Source of the DNA: Gloeobacter violaceus PCC 7421
GTDB lineage: Bacteria > Cyanobacteriota > Cyanobacteriia > Gloeobacterales > Gloeobacteraceae
Assembly: GCF_000011385.1 (NCBI RefSeq)
Contig: NC_005125.1
Location: 1,860,001-1,924,000, forward strand
DNA: 64,000 bases
Direction of reading: 5' to 3'
Within the stretch, counting starts at the first letter, position 1, and the number at the start of each line of letters is the position of its first letter. Positions 28,810 to 37,568 of this stretch are shown here, one piece after another. Position numbers and translations under genes: made by a program. The notes beneath the pieces were generated by a model, which worked only from the letters and a program-made list of their open reading frames with translations, was not told the DNA's origin and did not search any database.

Positions 28810-30549
28810 ATGACCCCTGCCCAAACGCCTGTGCGCGATATCCAGACGGTGGCGGTGGCCCCCGATACTTGGGCGCTGCGCTCCCGCAGCTTCGTGCGGC
28901 TCAAATTCGAGGTCGAGTACGCCCGGCAGCGGGGCACCACCTCCAACGCCTTTCTGTTTCAGGGGCCGGATCGAACGGTGCTGCTCTCCCCGCCGGGCGA
29001 AACGTTCACTGCCCTGTTTCTTGCGGAGTTGGAGCGGCTCATTGCCCTGGAGCAGATCCACGCGGTAGTGCTGGGTCACATCAACCCCAACCGCGCCAAA
29101 ACCCTGATTGCCCTGCTGGCGCGCGCTCCCCGCCTGGAGATAATCTGCTCCAACCCCGGGGCCATCGCCCTTAGACCTTTGCTTGAAGGTGAAGCGGCCG
29201 ACCTGCAAACGCAAATCCGGATCGTCCGCGGCCAAGAAGTCCTGGAACTGGGCGGCGATCGGCGGCTGCAGTGCATTCCCGCTCCGACGCCGCGCTGGCC
29301 CGACGGGCTGTGCCTCTTTGATCAAAAGCACTCGGCACTTTACACCGACAAATTTTTTGCCGCCCACGTCGCGGACGATGCCCTCTTCGACGAGAGCGGC
29401 ACCGCCACGGGCGAGGACGCCCGTTACTTTTATGATTGTCTGATGGCAAGCCAGGCGCGCCAGGTCGAAGCGGTGCTCGACCGGCTTGCCGAGTGGCCCG
29501 CCCGGGTGATTGCCCCGGTGCACGGACCGCTGTTGCGCTCGGGCGGGCTGGATCTTATCTCCCATTACCGCCGCTGGAACCGCGCTCAGATTGAAAAGAC
29601 GCTCACCGTCGCCTTGCTCTACGCCTCGGCCTACGGCTCCACCGCCACCCTCGCCCAGGCGCTTGCCCACGGGATCACCAAGGCCGGGGTGGGTGTGGAG
29701 ACCATCAACTGCGAATTCGCCACCCCGGAGGAGATCCGCGAGGTGGTCTCGCGCGCCGACGGCTTTGTGATCGGCTCGCCCACCCTGGGCGGTCACGCCC
29801 CCACCCAGATCCAGACGGCCCTGGGCATTGTGCTTGCCACCGCTCCCAAATCGCAACTGACCGGGGTATTCGGCTCCTTCGGCTGGAGCGGCGAAGCGAT
29901 CGACCTGCTGGAGGGCAAACTGCGCAACGCTGGATATTCCTTCGGCTTCGAGACTATTCGCGTCAAGTTCAAACCCAACGCCGGCACCTTGCAGGAGTGC
30001 GAGGAGGCGGGCACCGATTTTGCCCAGACGCTCAAGAAGACGCGCAAAGCCCGTCAGGGTCGCGCTCCTGCCGCCTCCACCCCCGTCGAGCAAGCCGCGG
30101 GCCGCATCGTCGGTTCGCTGTGTGTCGTCACGGCCCGGCGTGAAGAGGTCAGCAGTGCGATGCTCGCCTCCTGGGTCACCCAGGCCACCTTCAATCCGCC
30201 GGGGCTCACCGTGGCCGTCGCCAAGGAGCGGGCCATCGAGTCGCTGCTGTACCCGGGTGACGCCTTCGTGCTCAATATCCTTGAAGACGGGCAGCACCTG
30301 CCTTTGATGAAGCACTTTCTCAAACCCTTCGCTCCTGGCCAGGACCGTTTTGCGGGGGTTGCCACGCGCGCGGCGGCCAACGGCTCGCCCATCCTCTCAG
30401 AAGCGCTCGCCTACCTCGAATGCCGTGTGGAGGGGCGCATGGACTGCGGCGATCACTGGCTGGTCTACTGCGTGGCCGAGGGGGGAGATGTGCTCAACCC
30501 GAACGGCAAGACGGCCGTGCACTTTCGCTCGACCGGTACGCACTACTGA
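28810..30549 (+). CDS. Flavodiiron protein with degenerate iron site (Flv1-like)
   Basis: 579 residues with the same three-domain layout. The diiron motif is changed: HINPNR in place of HxExDH, PRWPDG in place of the His-containing segment, and FDQKHSALYTDKF where the bridging Asp region is expected. This loss marks the Flv1/Flv2 class, whose subunits pair with an intact Flv3/Flv4 partner. The flavodoxin domain (ALLYASAYGSTATLAQALAHG) and C-terminal flavin reductase are complete. A GAGGAGAAG site precedes the ATG. The stop overlaps the convergent peptidase remnant by 7 bp. Confidence 0.92.
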   Translation: MTPAQTPVRDIQTVAVAPDTWALRSRSFVRLKFEVEYARQRGTTSNAFLFQGPDRTVLLSPPGETFTALFLAELERLIALEQIHAVVLGHINPNRAKTLIALLARAPRLEIICSNPGAIALRPLLEGEAADLQTQIRIVRGQEVLELGGDRRLQCIPAPTPRWPDGLCLFDQKHSALYTDKFFAAHVADDALFDESGTATGEDARYFYDCLMASQARQVEAVLDRLAEWPARVIAPVHGPLLRSGGLDLISHYRRWNRAQIEKTLTVALLYASAYGSTATLAQALAHGITKAGVGVETINCEFATPEEIREVVSRADGFVIGSPTLGGHAPTQIQTALGIVLATAPKSQLTGVFGSFGWSGEAIDLLEGKLRNAGYSFGFETIRVKFKPNAGTLQECEEAGTDFAQTLKKTRKARQGRAPAASTPVEQAAGRIVGSLCVVTARREEVSSAMLASWVTQATFNPPGLTVAVAKERAIESLLYPGDAFVLNILEDGQHLPLMKHFLKPFAPGQDRFAGVATRAAANGSPILSEALAYLECRVEGRMDCGDHWLVYCVAEGGDVLNPNGKTAVHFRSTGTHY

Positions 30550-30970
30550 CCCTGGGCGGATGTGGAGGCCGCTCCGAGGGGCAGCGGTGCACCGGGAGGA
30601 TTGGGCGGGCTCAAGTAGCGGGCCAAAAACCGGTAAATTTCTTGGCGCGATTCTCTGGCCAGGGCCGTGTCGAGGCGGTTGAAGGCGTGGCCGCCGGGGG
30701 CATCCTGGTAGATTTTGTACTCGAACTGTTTGCCCGCCGCCTTGAGGGCCTTGATGAGCGCCTCCACCTGCATAACGTTGACGTCCTCGTCGTTGGTGGT
30801 CGTGTGGACCATCAGCGGAGTCTTGAGCTTCTCGGCGTGGAAGACCGGCGAGCGGCGGCGGCGGTACTCGGCCACATCCTCCTCGGGGGTCTTGCCGATG
30901 TGGTGAGAGGCAGAAAATAGCTCCCGGTAGTTCTGGCTTTTGTAACCGAGGCGCAGGATTACATTGAGTT
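30543..30970 (-). pseudogene. Truncated prolyl-oligopeptidase (S9) C-terminal remnant
   Basis: The frame translates as LGYKSQNYRELFSASHHIGKTPEED followed by a C-terminal hydrolase segment: KLKTPLMVHTTTNDEDVNV with the acid, and DAPGGHAFNR with the catalytic His. The region that should carry the nucleophile Ser, the beta-propeller and any start is missing; an in-frame stop appears just upstream (near 30978). The match is to S9 family peptidases. It is probably non-functional, although a GTG at 30875 could in principle start a 110-residue product. Confidence 0.7.
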
Positions 30971-31011
30971 TTCAGTTATCTCTTCCTTGAGCTCTCAGTT
31001 ATCTCTTACTT
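30966..31011. repeat. 23-bp tandem repeat, two copies
   Basis: Two adjacent copies (30966-30988 and 30989-31011) share GAG-T-T-TCAGTTATCTCTT with three differences. They lie at the truncation point of the S9 peptidase remnant. Confidence 0.7.
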
Positions 31012-31302
31012 ATTAGACATGCCAGCTAGTAGTACCATGACTAATATTAAAGAGTACTAGATGGAATTGAGGAACCGATTTCCTGCATTCCTAAAACCAC
31101 GCCACCCTCTCCCGGGCGATCCAGTACTGGTTTTGTAAACAAACCGAATAGTCCCCTTCCGAAGCAACTTTCGGCACTTAACCGTTCTTGAAGATTAGGC
31201 AAATCGATTCGGCTCATGCGCCTGACCGAAGCGCGCTCGGGCAGGCACAATCCGGATTCGTATAGCTATCCACAATTCATCACTCTTGAGGTATGCATTT
31301 AT
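31012..31302. other. Non-coding stretch before IPT gene 1
   Basis: About 290 bp, AT-richer than average, with no supportable gene. It should contain the promoter of the downstream IPT/TIG gene; I could not assign -35/-10 boxes with confidence. Confidence 0.4.
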
Positions 31303-32700
31303 ATGTCACGCATATCAGGTTCTGCTGTGTTCCTGTCGGTTGCGCTTGCGACCGTTCAGCCTTTTGCATTGCCGCTTCTGAGTCAGGAGGCACTGGCTCA
31401 AACTACATCCGCAATCACCAGTTTTTCGCCCACCAGTGGCCCGATTGGGACAGCGGTGGTCATCAACGGCAGTGGTTTCAGCAACGTCAGTTCGGTCAAG
31501 GTGGGCGGGGGCAATGTCGGCTTTACCCGCAACTCCAGCACCCAGGTGACCGCCACCACTAACAGCAATGCCAAAACCGGTCCAATTTCGATTCAGACCA
31601 GCAACGGCTTGCTCACCAGCTCCAGCACCTTCACCGTTACAGTCAACAATCCGACTATTTCCAGTTTCTCGCCCATCAGCGGCCCGCCCGACACCAAGGT
31701 GGTCATCCAGGGCACCTACTTCAACAACGTCCAGTCCGTCAAAATCGGCAGCATCTATTTGAATTTCGTCCGCGACTCGGAGACGCAGCTCACCACCACC
31801 ACCAAAACAGGCAATGTCAGCGGCAAGGTAACCGTCACCACCACCGGAGGCTCCGCCGTCAGTTCGGCAAGCTTTACTAGTGATCCGCCGAGCATCACCA
31901 GCTTCACCCCGACCAACGGCACCGCCTATCCAGCCACCGACGTCACCATCAAGGGCATCAACCTGCTCAATATCACCAGCATCGGCTTCGGCAAAGGCTA
32001 TGCCGAGAACTGGCAATCCTCCAGCCACAAGGAAGTCAAGACCAAAATCCCCTGCACGGCGAGCACCGGCAAAATCGCCATCAACACCTACGCGGGTGTG
32101 ATCTCAAGCACCACCGACTTCAGCGTGCCCGACGCCGGTGTGCCGAGTGACGTGCCCCAGCGCATCGCCTGCGTCAAAGACCCCCGCACCCCCCCGGACG
32201 GTTTCACGGCCATCACCTATTGGGGACAGGCGATCGTCGATACCAGCAAAACTGGTGAAGCCATCGTCGAGATCGACTACATGAAGCTCTGGTGCACCAT
32301 CAACGGCACCGAGAAGCTCCTCGCCGACGACCAGGGCTCGATCGACGGCCAACTCTATGTGCGCTCCGGCTGGTACAGCATCCGCGAGACCGAGCCGATG
32401 CCTTACACCTACAACGCCGAGAATGACTCGGTCGTGCTGCCCATCTCCGACCATCCCGACAAAATCTTCCACTGGTACATGAGCACCCCCCGAGCTTCCT
32501 GGTCGCCGGACGAGACCGTCAGCAGCTGCCGCGTCGAGGGCCGCATGAAAATCAGTGGACCGGCCCTGGTGCAGTTGGGTGCCGACTGGTGGGTGGACGC
32601 CTACGCCCCCTGGAACGGCGCGCAGGTGAACAACCGCGAGATGGGTTATTCCAACTGGTATCTCGCATCGCCCGATTGGCAGGTTATCCGGATGCCCTGA
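31303..32700 (+). CDS. Exported IPT/TIG-repeat surface protein, paralogue 1
   Basis: 465 residues. Signal peptide about 1-30 (FLSVALATVQPFALPLL, ends near ALAQ). Three IPT/TIG Ig-like repeats follow, each starting with a pattern like SFSPTSGPIGTAVVINGSGF (also SSFSPISGPPDTKVVIQG and SFTPTNGTAYPATDVTIKG). The C-terminal ~190 residues form a domain I do not recognise: DAGVPSDVP, GFTAITYWGQAIVDTSK, KLWCTINGT, HWYMSTPRASW, SSCRVEGRMKISG, and ADWWVDAYAPWNG. It shares this domain with the gene at 46336-47988. Likely cell-surface or matrix protein linked with the polysaccharide locus. GAGG at 31287 supports ATG 31303. Confidence 0.75.
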   Translation: MSRISGSAVFLSVALATVQPFALPLLSQEALAQTTSAITSFSPTSGPIGTAVVINGSGFSNVSSVKVGGGNVGFTRNSSTQVTATTNSNAKTGPISIQTSNGLLTSSSTFTVTVNNPTISSFSPISGPPDTKVVIQGTYFNNVQSVKIGSIYLNFVRDSETQLTTTTKTGNVSGKVTVTTTGGSAVSSASFTSDPPSITSFTPTNGTAYPATDVTIKGINLLNITSIGFGKGYAENWQSSSHKEVKTKIPCTASTGKIAINTYAGVISSTTDFSVPDAGVPSDVPQRIACVKDPRTPPDGFTAITYWGQAIVDTSKTGEAIVEIDYMKLWCTINGTEKLLADDQGSIDGQLYVRSGWYSIRETEPMPYTYNAENDSVVLPISDHPDKIFHWYMSTPRASWSPDETVSSCRVEGRMKISGPALVQLGADWWVDAYAPWNGAQVNNREMGYSNWYLASPDWQVIRMP

Positions 32701-32721
32701 ACTTGAGTTGAGAGGTTATTT

Positions 32722-33000
32722 TTACAGAGGTAGCCGTGATTTAGGTTCAGCACGGCTACCTCTGTACCCTGTTAGACTCGCTTGCCAGCCTGGGTACCAC
32801 CGACTCATTCCAGCCGCGCACCACCTCTCGAAATCGGCATATTGCTCCCCACTCCAGTACGCCCAAGGAACTGCTCCTCGCGGGCCCTTGGTGGGGGGCA
32901 TATGCGATGTCTGACCTTCTGCAGGAGTGACATTCAAGAACGCGAACAACTCCCGCGCCTGCTGAAAAACTTCCTCGCTTCGGGCAATCCATTTTCGCAA
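32722..33000 (-). CDS. Possible hypothetical protein or gene remnant
   Basis: A TTG-started frame of 92 residues, 24 bp downstream of the pyruvyltransferase gene on the same strand. Composition is plausible for a real protein (VFQQARELFAFLNVTPAEG; PWAYWSGEQYADFERWC), with many Trp/Tyr. No family is recognised and the 3' end runs through a long inverted repeat, so it may be a chance frame or a fragment. Confidence 0.3.
   Translation of the reverse strand: MRKWIARSEEVFQQARELFAFLNVTPAEGQTSHMPPTKGPRGAVPWAYWSGEQYADFERWCAAGMSRWYPGWQASLTGYRGSRAEPKSRLPL
32725..32764. terminator. Large inverted repeat, probable terminator
   Basis: CAGAGGTAGCCGTG (32725-32738) pairs perfectly with CACGGCTACCTCTG (32751-32764) across a 12-base loop, 25 bases after the IPT gene stop. 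It has no clean T tract, so terminator function is likely but not proven. Confidence 0.55.
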
Positions 33001-33024
33001 GAAGCCATCCGAGAAATAACTGAT

Positions 33025-34095
33025 TTAGCCCGAGCTTTTCGCAGTAGCCAATCGCGAACTCAGCGCTCGAATCAAGAAATCTCTTGATGCCTGAACACGC
33101 CTGGTCAGGCGCTCCTGTACAGGCGCGTAATCAATATTACTGGTATTTGTCTTGTCACCGTCAAAAATGCGCTCGATCAGGCCCAGTTTGTTCAGTAAGT
33201 CGCCAGTTTTGGCGGCCTTTGTTTTGCAGACGAACACGTTGAAGGGCTTGTGGAAAATAATTGAGAATATCGAACCGTGGTAAGAGTCCGTAAAAACATA
33301 AGCCGCTTGTGAATAGTACCGTACCCACTCCTCAGGCCCAATACCAGCCAGGTTGTACTGTGCAATTCTGTGGTGGTAACCTACCGAGACAATTTTTAAA
33401 TTGCGTTCACCCGCCAGTCGAAGAATAAAACTCTCCTCTGAGCTACTCATCGGACCCATTTTATAAATCAGCAAAAAAGGGCTGTCGATGGCAAGCGCTT
33501 TGCCCAAAAACTCTCCATAACCGACCAAAAATGTTGGGTCAAGTACCTGGATCGAATCCAGGGCGCACTCTTCTTTGATCACGCGGGCTGTGTTTGCATC
33601 TCGGACTGAAATGGCCTGGAATTGACGCACCAGGCTTTGAACGTTACTGCGATGGGCACCCAGGGTCTCGGTGTGGCCTGCACTGGCTGCATAGCTGATT
33701 TTAAGCGTTGTTTCTCCGTCGATAAAATCCAGAAAAAATGACGGATCGTATCCGCGCCATCCGTCCGTGGACCAGACCTGGTCACTCCCGACGACAACGG
33801 CGTCGTAGCAACGTTTGAAGCGCTTGAGGCCTTCCGATGAAAAGTAGACCCCTTCACTGAGCTGGATGCGCGATTCTCTGAATTGCTTCATCTTGAGGAT
33901 CTTGGCAAGATTGCTCAATACGGGTCGGCTGGGCAAAAGCTCTCTGACATAATAGTTTTTCATCGCAACAAAAGGCTGGTAGTCGATGACCTCGGCTTTG
34001 AAGCCCAGGTTGTCGATGGTTTTCCAGAGCGCGTAGTTCTGAAGCGTTGCCCCATAGTTGCTAGTGTGATGAAACGAGAGAATTCCTACTTTCAT
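33025..34095 (-). CDS. Polysaccharide pyruvyl transferase family protein
   Basis: 356 residues. PS_pyruv_trans fold: GILSFHHTSNYGATLQNYALW at the N-terminus, VVVGSDQVWSTDGWRGYDPSFFLDFI, LDPTFLVGYGEFLG, and the C-terminal TDSYHGSIFSIIFHKPFNVF motif, which is the family's substrate/nucleotide segment. It transfers pyruvate from phosphoenolpyruvate as a ketal to sugars, adding negative charge to exopolysaccharide. It is the last recognisable gene of the polysaccharide locus. GGGAAG precedes the ATG. Confidence 0.85.
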   Translation of the reverse strand: MKVGILSFHHTSNYGATLQNYALWKTIDNLGFKAEVIDYQPFVAMKNYYVRELLPSRPVLSNLAKILKMKQFRESRIQLSEGVYFSSEGLKRFKRCYDAVVVGSDQVWSTDGWRGYDPSFFLDFIDGETTLKISYAASAGHTETLGAHRSNVQSLVRQFQAISVRDANTARVIKEECALDSIQVLDPTFLVGYGEFLGKALAIDSPFLLIYKMGPMSSSEESFILRLAGERNLKIVSVGYHHRIAQYNLAGIGPEEWVRYYSQAAYVFTDSYHGSIFSIIFHKPFNVFVCKTKAAKTGDLLNKLGLIERIFDGDKTNTSNIDYAPVQERLTRRVQASRDFLIRALSSRLATAKSSG

Positions 34096-34175
34096 TGTCG
34101 AGCTTCCCTGGCTAGTGTCCGACTTTAAGCTATGCTATCCAACCGATAGTACCATGTCAATTTAAAGGAGATAAC

Positions 34176-35015
34176 TTAGTCCACACTGATCACTTCTAAT
34201 TCAACCTTTTGCAGTGCCATCAAGTGCAAAATTTTGGTTATCGTAATCAAGGTCACTATCGGCGTGCTGCTTTTCGACTTGTTTAAAATCCAGTTGCTGG
34301 TTTTGCTGGAAAACCAGGCTTCACCGATACGCAATCCCCGCAGTCTGTCCATGATTGGATAACAAGCCGATTTAAAGACTGTGCCGCAATTGGGCAGAGT
34401 ATTGTCCTGGTGTTCTTTGGCCCACTGTCGACGTTCCTGCAGAGGGTTGGAAGCAAAATCCGCCGGGCTGAATTGCAGCACAGCGCTCAAGATCAATTTG
34501 CGGGTCATGCCGGTGAAGACAGTTTGGCGATAGCTTCTGGTAATCTGCTCGTTGGCGAGGGTCTTGACTTCGCCGTTTTCAAGAAACGTCACGCTTTCCA
34601 CAAAATCGTAAATGGTGCGGCTGTGAAGTTTGCCCCTACCGGCGTTCATTGCCAACGCTCCGCCAATCGAAGCGGGAACCGAAGCCAGATAGTAAAAGCT
34701 GTCAAAAGAATTTTGGCCGCAGTAGTTCAATACTTCGTTGATCTGCACGGTGGAAGATACCCGCAGGCGGTAGTCGGGAAGCGGTTCGAGGGTTTTGGGC
34801 AAGCTATTCTTGAGCACCAGCGAGCGCACCGACGAGCGAGTGAACAAAGTATTGGAGCCGTTTCCGAGGATATAGACCTTCGCTCCGTGCCGGTCTGCCC
34901 ACCGGCAGTAGTCCATAAATTCCTCGGCGCTTTTGAATTCTCCGTAACACTCAAATCGATGAGTGGTCCGAAAAGTGGAAAGTTGGTTCGATTCGACAGA
35001 AACAATACTCACCAC
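34176..35015 (-). CDS. MurB-like FAD-binding reductase in polysaccharide locus
   Basis: About 279 residues, starting at GTG 35015 behind AGGGAG. The FAD-binding PCMH-type domain shows KVYILGNGSNTLF and YLASVPASIGGALAMNAGRG, as in UDP-N-acetylenolpyruvoylglucosamine reductase, followed by a MurB C-terminal domain (LPNCGTVFKS). MurB normally has a serine in the GSFFKNP-type motif; here the segment reads NCGTVFKS, so the proton donor is altered to Thr or Cys. Being next to a pyruvyltransferase and inside an EPS locus, it is more likely a specialised paralogue than the cell-wall enzyme; an enolpyruvyl-sugar to lactyl-sugar role is an inference. Confidence 0.8.
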   Translation of the reverse strand: MVSIVSVESNQLSTFRTTHRFECYGEFKSAEEFMDYCRWADRHGAKVYILGNGSNTLFTRSSVRSLVLKNSLPKTLEPLPDYRLRVSSTVQINEVLNYCGQNSFDSFYYLASVPASIGGALAMNAGRGKLHSRTIYDFVESVTFLENGEVKTLANEQITRSYRQTVFTGMTRKLILSAVLQFSPADFASNPLQERRQWAKEHQDNTLPNCGTVFKSACYPIMDRLRGLRIGEAWFSSKTSNWILNKSKSSTPIVTLITITKILHLMALQKVELEVISVD

Positions 35016-35050
35016 AGTTACTCCCTGAAGCAAGAACGCGACCTATACGA

Positions 35051-36517
35051 TCAAGACGCTTTGCTGCCCGCCGCTTTGGGCAACAATTCGCGGGCGTAGG
35101 CAAACGCCCGCTCAAAGAGCGAAGGAGCGCCCCAGCGCAACGCGAGCAGATAAACACCAGCGCCCACGGCAATGGAGAGTACAAGTAACGACAAGGGATC
35201 GAGCCGCTCGACAAGCAACTGCCGGGTTACCCAGATGGCCGATACCATCGCCAACGAGCTCATCAAGGGAGGAATGAACTGTCTCAAGTACACGTCAAGC
35301 TCAATGCGGATGAGGCGGTCCACCGCCCAGACGGCCACCGGCGTGAGCAGGTAGACCCGCAGTGTGTAGGCGGCGGCGACCGCCACAATCCCCCAATGAA
35401 CAGCGAAGGCGAAGGCGACCAGACCGCAGACAGCGTTGAGCAAATTGATCCCAAGACGCCAGGCAGGCTTGCCCATCGCCACGAGCACCGTCGAGTTGAA
35501 AAAGAGGACCGATTGCTGAAGGCCCAGCAGTGCCAGGATCTGCAGCACCGGCACACTTGCTTCCCATTGGCCGCCGAAGACGACTGCCACCAGTTCCGGC
35601 GCTAAGGCCGCTACCCCCAGAAATGCCGGGAAGGAGACCAGGCTGGTGAACTGCGTAACGGTGTAAAAGGCGGAACGCAGGCGCTCCGGCTGCTGCTGCA
35701 GTTGGGAGAACGTGGGCATCGCCACCTGGGTGGTGGTTGTCGTCAACAGCATGGTCATCACCGTCAGGATGCGCATGGCGATGCTGTAGTAACCCAGTGC
35801 GACCGGTCCGAGAAAGTAACCGATCAAAAAATCGACGGCGCGGCGGTTGAAAAAATTCGACAGGTTGAAACCGGTCACGTTGATCCCGAAGCCGAACAGC
35901 TCGCGCAAGTGCGCTTTGCTGATCTGCAACCCCGGCCGCCAGGGGCTGGCAAACCAGAGGATCGCCAGCCCAATCGCCTGATTAACGAGTTGCTGACCGA
36001 CGAGGCTCCACACCCCAAAGCCGCCAAGGGCCATGGCCAGGCCCACCGCCCCCCCCGCCAAGGTGGCGACAAGCTGGCGGGCGGCAAGGGCGCGAAAGGC
36101 GAACTCGCGGGTAAGGACCGCCTGCTGAACGGCGCTCAGCGAACCGATGAGAAAACTGGGGGCAAGCCAGGCAATGATCGCTCCAAGACGCGGCTCACCG
36201 AAAAGGGCTGCCACCGGTCCACTGACTGCGACGCCGAGCAACGTCAGCACCAGCCCGATGGCCGCGTTCGTCCAGAAGGCGGTATCGAGATGGGAACGGT
36301 CGAGCCCAGGGCGCTGGATAATCGCTTCGGTGAACCCTTGCTCCTGGAAAACCTGGACAAAAGCCACAAAGACACTGGCGAGTGCCACCAGCCCGAAAGT
36401 CTCAGGCCCCAGTACTCTGGCCAGAACCAGATAGACCAGCAGGGAAAGGAACTGGCTGCCGAAATTTTGAACGGCAGACCAGCCTACCCCCTTGATTGCT
36501 TTGTGACGCAGGTTCAT
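35051..36517 (-). CDS. Polysaccharide flippase, Wzx/MOP family (copy 1)
   Basis: 488 residues, about fourteen predicted membrane helices, no large soluble domain. The N-terminus NLRHKAIKGVGWSAVQNFGSQFLSLLVYLVLARVLGPETFGLVAL and the following FQEQGFTEAIIQR are typical of the PST/Wzx branch of the MOP superfamily. It moves lipid-linked oligosaccharide repeat units across the inner membrane. A second flippase lies at 49887-51380 in the same locus. It is between the MurB-like gene and the nucleotidyltransferase, same strand. Confidence 0.85.
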   Translation of the reverse strand: MNLRHKAIKGVGWSAVQNFGSQFLSLLVYLVLARVLGPETFGLVALASVFVAFVQVFQEQGFTEAIIQRPGLDRSHLDTAFWTNAAIGLVLTLLGVAVSGPVAALFGEPRLGAIIAWLAPSFLIGSLSAVQQAVLTREFAFRALAARQLVATLAGGAVGLAMALGGFGVWSLVGQQLVNQAIGLAILWFASPWRPGLQISKAHLRELFGFGINVTGFNLSNFFNRRAVDFLIGYFLGPVALGYYSIAMRILTVMTMLLTTTTTQVAMPTFSQLQQQPERLRSAFYTVTQFTSLVSFPAFLGVAALAPELVAVVFGGQWEASVPVLQILALLGLQQSVLFFNSTVLVAMGKPAWRLGINLLNAVCGLVAFAFAVHWGIVAVAAAYTLRVYLLTPVAVWAVDRLIRIELDVYLRQFIPPLMSSLAMVSAIWVTRQLLVERLDPLSLLVLSIAVGAGVYLLALRWGAPSLFERAFAYARELLPKAAGSKAS

Positions 36518-36538
36518 CTATATGCCTGGTGGGTGTAC

Positions 36539-37522
36539 TTAGAGATTGGGCAGTCCGAGTGAGACCTGCATCCCGTCGCCCCAGATCGAACGCACCAGGT
36601 CGCCTTTGAGCTTGTGTCCCCACCGCTCGCTCGTCCACACCACACTGTCCACCACCACGCTGTCCGCGCGGATCGTGCACCCGTCGCTCACGCAGCTATA
36701 CCCCAGCACCCGCGCACCCTTCTCGATCGTGCAGCCGGAGCCTATCAGGGCCTGTTCGGAGACCACCGCCCCGGCTTGCACCACCGTCCCTTCGCCGATG
36801 CGCTGGGCGATCTCCGGATGGGTCAACAGCTCCCAGTGCGTGTACAGATACTGCGAGAGCGTCCCGACATCCGACCAGTACGCCCCCGTGCCCATCGCAT
36901 AGACCGGAGCCCCCTTGCAGACCAGCAGCGGAAACAGGTCGTTGCCGAAATCGAAAAAGGCCGCCTCGGGGATGTACTCGAACACCTCCGGCTCCAACAC
37001 GTAGATGCCCGTATTCGCCAGGCGCGAGCGCTCGGTGCCTTTGGCCGGTTTTTCCTGAAAGCTGCGCACACGGCCGTCGGGGTCCGCGACCACGACGCCG
37101 AAACGGCTCGGGTCGCCGACTTCTTTGACCGCCATGGTGGCGACAGCGCCGGATTGTTTGTGGAAGCGCACCAGGGCGCCCAGGTCCAAGTCGGTCATCA
37201 CGTCGCCAGAGATGACCAAAAAGGGGCCGCCGGCCAAAAAGCCCGCCTGCCTGCGCACGCCGCCGGCGGTGCCGAGGAGCTGTTCTTCCCAGGAGTACTG
37301 CAGGCAGACACCATGGTCGTGTCCGTCCGCGAAGCGCTCGACGATTTTTTCACCGCGGTAGTGGAGGTTGGCGACGATCTCGTCGAAGCCGTGCTTGCGG
37401 CACAGCCCGAGGATGTGGGCCATGACCGGTTTGTTGATGACGGGCATCAGGGGTTTAGGGAGGGCGTCGGTGAAGGGGCGCAGGCGGGTGCCTTTGCCGG
37501 CGGCAAGCACAAATGCTTTCAT
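36539..37522 (-). CDS. Nucleotidyltransferase for NDP-sugar (mannose-1-P guanylyltransferase-like)
   Basis: 327 residues. The N-terminal Rossmann-like NTP transferase has the signature AGKGTRLRPFTDALPKPLMPV, GTAGGVRRQ and VISGDVMTDLDL, then FQEKPAKGTERSRLANTGIYVLEPEVF. The C-terminal ~90 residues are a left-handed beta-helix with hexapeptide-like repeats (TVVQAGAVVSEQALIGSGCTI). The length and this helix resemble GDP-mannose or UDP-glucose pyrophosphorylase relatives; the base and sugar cannot be fixed from sequence alone. It provides an activated sugar for the locus. Confidence 0.8.
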   Translation of the reverse strand: MKAFVLAAGKGTRLRPFTDALPKPLMPVINKPVMAHILGLCRKHGFDEIVANLHYRGEKIVERFADGHDHGVCLQYSWEEQLLGTAGGVRRQAGFLAGGPFLVISGDVMTDLDLGALVRFHKQSGAVATMAVKEVGDPSRFGVVVADPDGRVRSFQEKPAKGTERSRLANTGIYVLEPEVFEYIPEAAFFDFGNDLFPLLVCKGAPVYAMGTGAYWSDVGTLSQYLYTHWELLTHPEIAQRIGEGTVVQAGAVVSEQALIGSGCTIEKGARVLGYSCVSDGCTIRADSVVVDSVVWTSERWGHKLKGDLVRSIWGDGMQVSLGLPNL

Positions 37523-37568
37523 CGCTTTGCTCCTGTAAAGTCAATGGGTGTTGCGAAGCGGGAGGGTT

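Noticed and set aside
27817-30315. Very long minus-strand frame (832 codons) opposite the two flavodiiron genes
   Set aside because: It is a high-GC shadow: the plus-strand genes have complete family motifs and ribosome binding sites, and the antisense product has none.
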